Assembly (NCBI GenBank): GCA_023426855.1
Contig: JAEZBU010000289.1
Coordinates: 1-17,791, forward strand
DNA length: 17,791 nt
DNA from: Pseudomonadota bacterium
GTDB lineage: Bacteria; Pseudomonadota; Alphaproteobacteria; Rhizobiales; Hyphomicrobiaceae
Reading direction: 5' to 3'
The translations under genes were made by a program, and so were the position numbers. The notes beneath the pieces were generated by a model. It saw only the letters and a list, made by a program, of their open reading frames with translations, made no database searches and was not told the origin of the DNA. This document shows positions 14,640 through 17,791 of the stretch, piece by piece (within the stretch, counting starts at the first letter, position 1; each line of letters opens with the position of its first letter).

Positions 14640-15269
14640 ATGCTTACAGATCGGTACCTATCGAGCGTCAAAAATGTTGGCGCAATATTTGAGCAGATAG
14701 TCAAAGGAACGGCGCCGCAGGTATTTAATGTGGAACATCTAGCGAGCTTAGGATTTTCCAGCAGTAACGACCGCGCAGTTGTTCCTCTACTGAAGACGCT
14801 TGGTTTTCTGTCAGAGTCCGGCCAGCCCACACAGAGATACCATGACTATCGTGCTGGTGGGGCGCAGGCCAGAGCGGTGCTGGGCGAAGCCTTACTCGAA
14901 GCATATGAGGACCTATTCCACATAAATGCGAATCCAACGGATGCAGATAGGGAAGCCGTACACGGCAAATTCAAGACAACTCACAATGCCACGGACCGTG
15001 TTGCGGAAATGCAGGGCATGACTTTCTATGCGTTGCTAAAGCTGGCTGACTTAGAGTCAGCCAGACGGAGGAAAATATCTGGCTCCGCCGCCGCGATATT
15101 GACTAACTCACCCGTCGTTCAGCACACAGAATCGCAGGATAAAATGTCAACTCAAAGAAAATCCGGGGTTGCATTGAATTATAACATTCAAGTTCACCTC
15201 CCGGCGACAAAAGAGATTGAAGTATACAATGCGATTTTCAAATCCTTGAGGGAGAACATCATTGACTGA
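14640..15269 (+). CDS. DUF5343 family protein, first gene of the cassette
   Basis: 209-aa protein that fits the DUF5343 pattern: an N-terminal small helical region with LASLGFSSSNDRAVVPLLKTLGFLSESGQPTQRY-type layout (34-67), where two LGF motifs flank a winged-helix-like segment, then a helical domain (72-140). A low-complexity polar linker (141-175) leads to a distinct C-terminal module, ALNYNIQVHLPATKEIEVYNAIF (178-200), a strand-helix end also seen on other DUF5343-type proteins. No signal peptide, membrane segment or nuclease motif is visible. Base composition and codon use are AT-richer than all neighbouring genes (26/60 G+C at 14641-14700, 23/60 at 15181-15240, against 40/60 in uvrA), suggesting transfer. 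It overlaps the next gene by 8 bp and is therefore probably co-translated with it. A role as DNA-binding regulator, sensor or antidote to the HEPN partner is conceivable but unproven. Confidence 0.85.
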   Translation: MLTDRYLSSVKNVGAIFEQIVKGTAPQVFNVEHLASLGFSSSNDRAVVPLLKTLGFLSESGQPTQRYHDYRAGGAQARAVLGEALLEAYEDLFHINANPTDADREAVHGKFKTTHNATDRVAEMQGMTFYALLKLADLESARRRKISGSAAAILTNSPVVQHTESQDKMSTQRKSGVALNYNIQVHLPATKEIEVYNAIFKSLRENIID

Positions 15270-15855
15270 GATCGCATCAGACGTTCGGCAATGGTTATTT
15301 CGAGCAATGATGTTCGAAGCTGATGCCGAAATATTCCGAACCGCTGGCGTTCGGATAGGTGCAGATCAAACTGACGTCGAAGCTAAGTTGATGGAGGAAG
15401 TGCTTCGACCTTTCCCAATCCAACTTAGATCTGAGTCGATGAGGATGACACGACTATATGCCCTGATTTATTGCTTCGAGAATTCCGTGCGACAATTGAT
15501 TGGGCAAAGACTCACTGAGCTTCGTGGATCGGATTGGTGGACAACAGAAGCGGTACCTAACAAAGTGCGTGCGTTAGCAGATTCTCGGAGGGACAGAGCG
15601 AATGGCAATAGTTGGCTAGAGGGCGAAAAATCAGATCCACTTCAGTTTATAGAGTTCGGACATCTCGCCGATATAATCATAGCTAATTGGGACGAATTTG
15701 CTGACTTAGTTCCATCCCAACATTGGCTTAAACAGAGGATGGACGAGCTCGAACAGGCCCGCAATTATATTGCTCACAATCGACTTCTGATGCCGGGCGA
15801 GTTTCGACGCCTCGAAAGCCACGTTGCCGATTGGCTTCGGCAGGTTGGCGTTTAA
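15262..15855 (+). CDS. Swt1-type HEPN domain protein, candidate ribonuclease
   Basis: 197-aa all-helical protein whose second half is a HEPN domain of the Swt1 type. LYALIYCFENSVRQLI (65-80) is the first helix pair with conserved E73-N74 and R77; FIEFGHLADIIIANWDEF (129-146) is the typical middle segment; R167-N168-Y-I-A-H172-N is the intact R-N-x3-H motif that in active HEPN proteins cleaves RNA. HEPN RNases are recurrent toxins and effectors in bacterial defence and toxin-antitoxin systems. The start is TTG at 15262 because GAGGGAG lies 8 bases upstream and the frame has no earlier start; it overlaps the DUF5343 stop by 8 bp (translational coupling). Composition is AT-rich like its partner. 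HEPN membership is well supported; RNase activity and toxicity are inference. Confidence 0.88.
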   Translation: MTEIASDVRQWLFRAMMFEADAEIFRTAGVRIGADQTDVEAKLMEEVLRPFPIQLRSESMRMTRLYALIYCFENSVRQLIGQRLTELRGSDWWTTEAVPNKVRALADSRRDRANGNSWLEGEKSDPLQFIEFGHLADIIIANWDEFADLVPSQHWLKQRMDELEQARNYIAHNRLLMPGEFRRLESHVADWLRQVGV

Positions 15856-16176
15856 CTCCGACGCCCAATTGTGGGCAACCTGGACAGCCTATGGTGTCAG
15901 GAGTCGGTTTGACGGAACCGTTAGCCATTCATACGCCGGTGTCACCGCCCTCTGCAGCCATGTGTTCAAGTGTTTAGCCACTTGTGGCGACGCGTGAGAC
16001 TTGATGGTGAAACGATGCCATCCATCGTGGGTCCCGGCCTTCGCCGGTGAAGGATGCGGGTGCGGGTGAAGGAGAGGTTGGCGAGGGCGGTTCTGCGAGC
16101 TTCGTCACGGCAGTGCCGGTCCTGCTTCGGTGAAGATTGAAGGCTGGTGCGTGCCTCATCTACCACGCATGTGCCA
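15856..16176. other. Gene-free stretch behind the cassette
   Basis: No gene is recognisable. A nested inverted repeat straddles the HEPN gene end: CAGGTTG (15841-15847) with CAACCTG (15876-15882), and inside it GCCCA/TGGGC (15863-15876), without a T-run. One truncated copy of the REP-like sequence lies at 16027-16047. Composition returns to GC-rich, so this marks the right edge of the AT-rich insertion. Confidence 0.5.
16027..16047. repeat. Partial REP-like palindromic unit
   Basis: These 21 bases are identical to the first 21 bases of the full 29-bp unit at 16773-16801 and, inverted, to the end of the unit at 16635-16663. The copy diverges after GCCGG, losing the GATGAC end. It is the third copy within 800 bp. 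Confidence 0.8.
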
Positions 16177-16484
16177 TCAGACGCTCTGGCGTTGCCTATC
16201 CGCGGGGCTGTCGGCAATCGCACCGGTTGGCGGATCGAACAGGTTTCGCCACTCGGGGTTCATGCTCGCGACGAGCCGCACTTTCCAAGCGCGCTGCGGC
16301 GGATGGCGTCGGGCATCGTCTGGTGGAATTCGTAGTAGACGAGCAGCTTCACGCCGTTGCGTTTGGTGAAGCCGTCGATCAACCCGTGCGTGTGCTGCGC
16401 CATGCGGTCGGCGGGTGCACTGGTGACGCCGATATACAGCACGCCGTTGCGCTTGCTCGCGAGGATGTAGACGCAGGGGTGCAT
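16177..16484 (-). pseudogene. GIY-YIG nuclease gene, broken by a deletion and frameshift
   Basis: The reading frame from ATG 16484 gives MHPCVYILASKRNGVLYIG, the standard start of small UPF0213-like GIY-YIG nucleases (VYI at 5-7, YIG at 17-19, R27), and continues to MPDAIRR at residue 63. Intact relatives then continue with about eight residues like rEKxLKKW and RAWK. Here only two bases (16294-16295) separate DAIRR from RAWKVRLVASMNPEWRNLF in another frame (16293-16177, 38 codons plus stop). That amounts to a loss of about 22 nt relative to the family and a shifted frame. The actual first frame ends at 16260 in unrelated residues (SALGKCGSSRA). The lost piece would include the conserved Glu that I believe binds the metal, so the product should be inactive. 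Such genes are often associated with REP-like repeats in alphaproteobacteria, as here. Confidence 0.8.
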
Positions 16485-16634
16485 GGGCTGTGTCCGAAGC
16501 GGGAGGAGATTGTCCTGCAACGGAGGACTTTTGGGCAACTGGAGATGTGCTTGGCTACGCGCGTTCCGCTTCACTACCCGTTCTGGTACTAGCGGTTAGC
16601 GCACCTGCTGCGCGGTGCGCCGTCCTTCCCCATT

Positions 16635-16801
16635 CCGTCATCCCGGCGAAGGCCGGGACCCACGAGGCTATCGACTTGTGCCACGTGGCTTCGGTGCGCT
16701 CGATCTACGCGGGGACGAGAACAGGTGGCGAGCCCGGTATTCTCCGCTGACGTAGCGTTGGCGGAGACTGGCGTGGGTCCCGGCCTTCGCCGGGATGACG
16801 G
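16635..16801. repeat. REPIN-like element: two inverted 29-bp REP-like units
   Basis: The unit at 16635-16663 (begins CCGTCATCCCGGCGAAGG) recurs exactly inverted at 16773-16801, enclosing 109 bp. Each unit is itself a strong hairpin (CCCGGC with GCCGGG around GAAG). The interior holds a further stem TCTCCGC (16741-16747) with GCGGAGA (16761-16767). This is the form of a REP doublet or small MITE-like sequence with terminal inverted repeats, a kind widespread in Bradyrhizobium-like genomes. The right unit lies 56 bp past the uvrA stop and may also act as its transcript end. Confidence 0.8.
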
Positions 16802-16857
16802 TAGAGTGTGGGAGCGCTTCGCATCTCGACTTGCGCCGGAACGGAGAGGTTAGTGCC

Positions 16858-17791
16858 CTATTCCGCAGCCTGTCGCTTCCCACCGTTCCCTTTCCCAACC
16901 TTCGCCTGCCCACCGGCGCTCTTAACCTGCGCGCCACCAGCCCGTCTGCTCAGCAATTCCTTCAGATACTTGCCGGTGTAGCTGTCCTTCGCCTTCGCCA
17001 CGTCCTCGGGTGTGCCTTCTGCTACGATGCGGCCGCCGCCGTCGCCGCCTTCGGGGCCGAGATCGATGATCCAGTCGGCGGTCTTGATGACCTCCAGGTT
17101 GTGCTCGATCACCGCCAGCGTGTTGCCGGCATCGGCCAGCTCGTGCAGTACCTCCAGCAGCTTGGCGACGTCATGGAAGTGCAGGCCGGTGGTCGGCTCG
17201 TCCAGGATGTACAGTGTGCGCCCTGTCGCGCGGCGTGACAGCTCCTTGGCCAGCTTGATGCGCTGCGCCTCGCCGCCCGATAGCGTCGTCGCCTGCTGGC
17301 CGCTCTTGATGTAGCCGAGGCCGACGCGCGCCAGCGTCTCCAGCTTGTCGCGGATCGACGGCACCGCCTTGAAGAACTCGGCCCCCTCCTCCCCCGTCAT
17401 GTCGAGCACGTCGGCGATGGTCTTGTCGCGGAACGTCACCTCCAGCGTCTCGCGATTGTAGCGCTTGCCCTTGCACTGGTCGCAGGTGACGTAGACGTCG
17501 GGCAGGAAGTGCATCTCGATCTTGATGACGCCGTCGCCCTGGCAGGCTTCGCACCGGCCACCCTTGACGTAGAACGAAAAGCGGCCCGGCGCGTAGCCGC
17601 GCGCCTTGGCCTCGGGCAGGCCGGCGAACCACTCGCGGATCGGCGTGAAGGCACCGGTGTAGGAGGCAGGGTTCGAGCGCGGCGTGCGGCCGATCGGCGA
17701 CTGGTCGATGTCGATGACCTTGTCGAGATGCTGCAGGCCCTCGATGTGGTCGTGCGCGCCGGGGTGCTCGCGGGCGTTGTTGAGCTTGCGC
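16858..17791 (-). CDS. uvrA: UvrA, excinuclease ABC subunit A, C-terminal third
   Basis: 310 C-terminal residues of the damage-sensing ATPase of nucleotide excision repair (full length about 950-1000 aa); the N-terminus lies beyond the window. Visible are the second zinc module (C80, C83, C103 and C106 of the fragment: CEACQGDG and CDQCKGKRY), the ABC signature LSGGEAQRIKLAKEL (170-184), Walker B YILDEPTTGLH (194-204) and H230 in VIEHNLEV. IDQSPIGRTPRSNPASYTG (28-46) is also diagnostic. The end is a Gly/Lys/Ala-rich tail finishing QAAE, as in Hyphomicrobiales UvrA. It binds DNA lesions as a dimer and loads UvrB. It is the conserved anchor to the right of the accessory stretch. Confidence 0.98.
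   Translation of the reverse strand, partial: RKLNNAREHPGAHDHIEGLQHLDKVIDIDQSPIGRTPRSNPASYTGAFTPIREWFAGLPEAKARGYAPGRFSFYVKGGRCEACQGDGVIKIEMHFLPDVYVTCDQCKGKRYNRETLEVTFRDKTIADVLDMTGEEGAEFFKAVPSIRDKLETLARVGLGYIKSGQQATTLSGGEAQRIKLAKELSRRATGRTLYILDEPTTGLHFHDVAKLLEVLHELADAGNTLAVIEHNLEVIKTADWIIDLGPEGGDGGGRIVAEGTPEDVAKAKDSYTGKYLKELLSRRAGGAQVKSAGGQAKVGKGNGGKRQAAE

Noticed and set aside
16795..17238. 147-codon plus-strand open frame opposite the uvrA end
   Set aside because: Shadow of UvrA, whose signature and Walker B motifs are on the minus strand.
1..17791. CRISPR arrays, tRNA or rRNA genes, integrases, reverse transcriptases, prophage genes
   Set aside because: Looked for and not seen. The only repeats are REP-like units, short inverted repeats and one direct repeat.

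Overview
The window is from a GC-rich alphaproteobacterium. The protein families and the wording of the UvrA, TauA-like and 110-aa WYL-like proteins suggest Hyphomicrobiales, probably near Bradyrhizobium/Rhodopseudomonas; this placement is inference from resemblance, not a search. Sampled 60-base blocks of ordinary genes run about 65% G+C by hand count. One block at about 14,390-15,855 is clearly poorer (26/60 and 23/60 in two samples).

Layout. (1) Positions 1-2437, minus strand: a three-gene catabolic operon (CaiB/BaiF-type CoA-transferase, small ABM-type monooxygenase, AMP-forming acyl-CoA ligase cut by the window edge). (2) Positions 2444-2714: a divergent control region with a perfect 16-bp palindrome over a candidate -10 box of that operon. 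(3) Positions 2715-5467, plus strand: a taurine/sulfonate/nitrate-type ABC importer (binding protein, ATPase, permease), with a hairpin between the first two genes, followed by a glutathione S-transferase. Importer and operon together look like an uptake-plus-CoA-activation unit for an unidentified small acid. (4) Positions 6287-10,825: unrelated housekeeping or accessory genes (GNAT-like protein, tandem peptidoglycan-binding-domain protein, FlK-like hot-dog thioesterase, secreted serine beta-lactamase-family hydrolase, DAO-type FAD oxidoreductase). (5) Positions 10,987-13,822, minus strand: a large OafA-type membrane acyltransferase with a C-terminal SGNH domain, a small secreted four-cysteine protein and a 110-aa WYL-like conserved hypothetical. 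(6) Positions 13,823-16,857: a gene-poor accessory stretch. It holds an AT-richer two-gene cassette, a DUF5343 protein overlapping by 8 bp a Swt1-type HEPN protein with an intact R-N-x3-H ribonuclease motif. Behind the cassette lie REP-like palindromes and a GIY-YIG nuclease gene broken by a roughly 22-nt deletion. (7) Positions 16,858-17,791, minus strand: the C-terminal third of UvrA.

The most likely novel system is the DUF5343-HEPN cassette. It has its own promoter-like and strong ribosome-binding signals, foreign base composition and translationally coupled genes, and it sits between conserved chromosomal genes. This is the usual profile of a small toxin-antitoxin-like or defence module, but the function is inferred and I know of no named system with this exact pair. 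The second point of interest is the divergent palindrome/promoter region linking the importer and the CoA operon.
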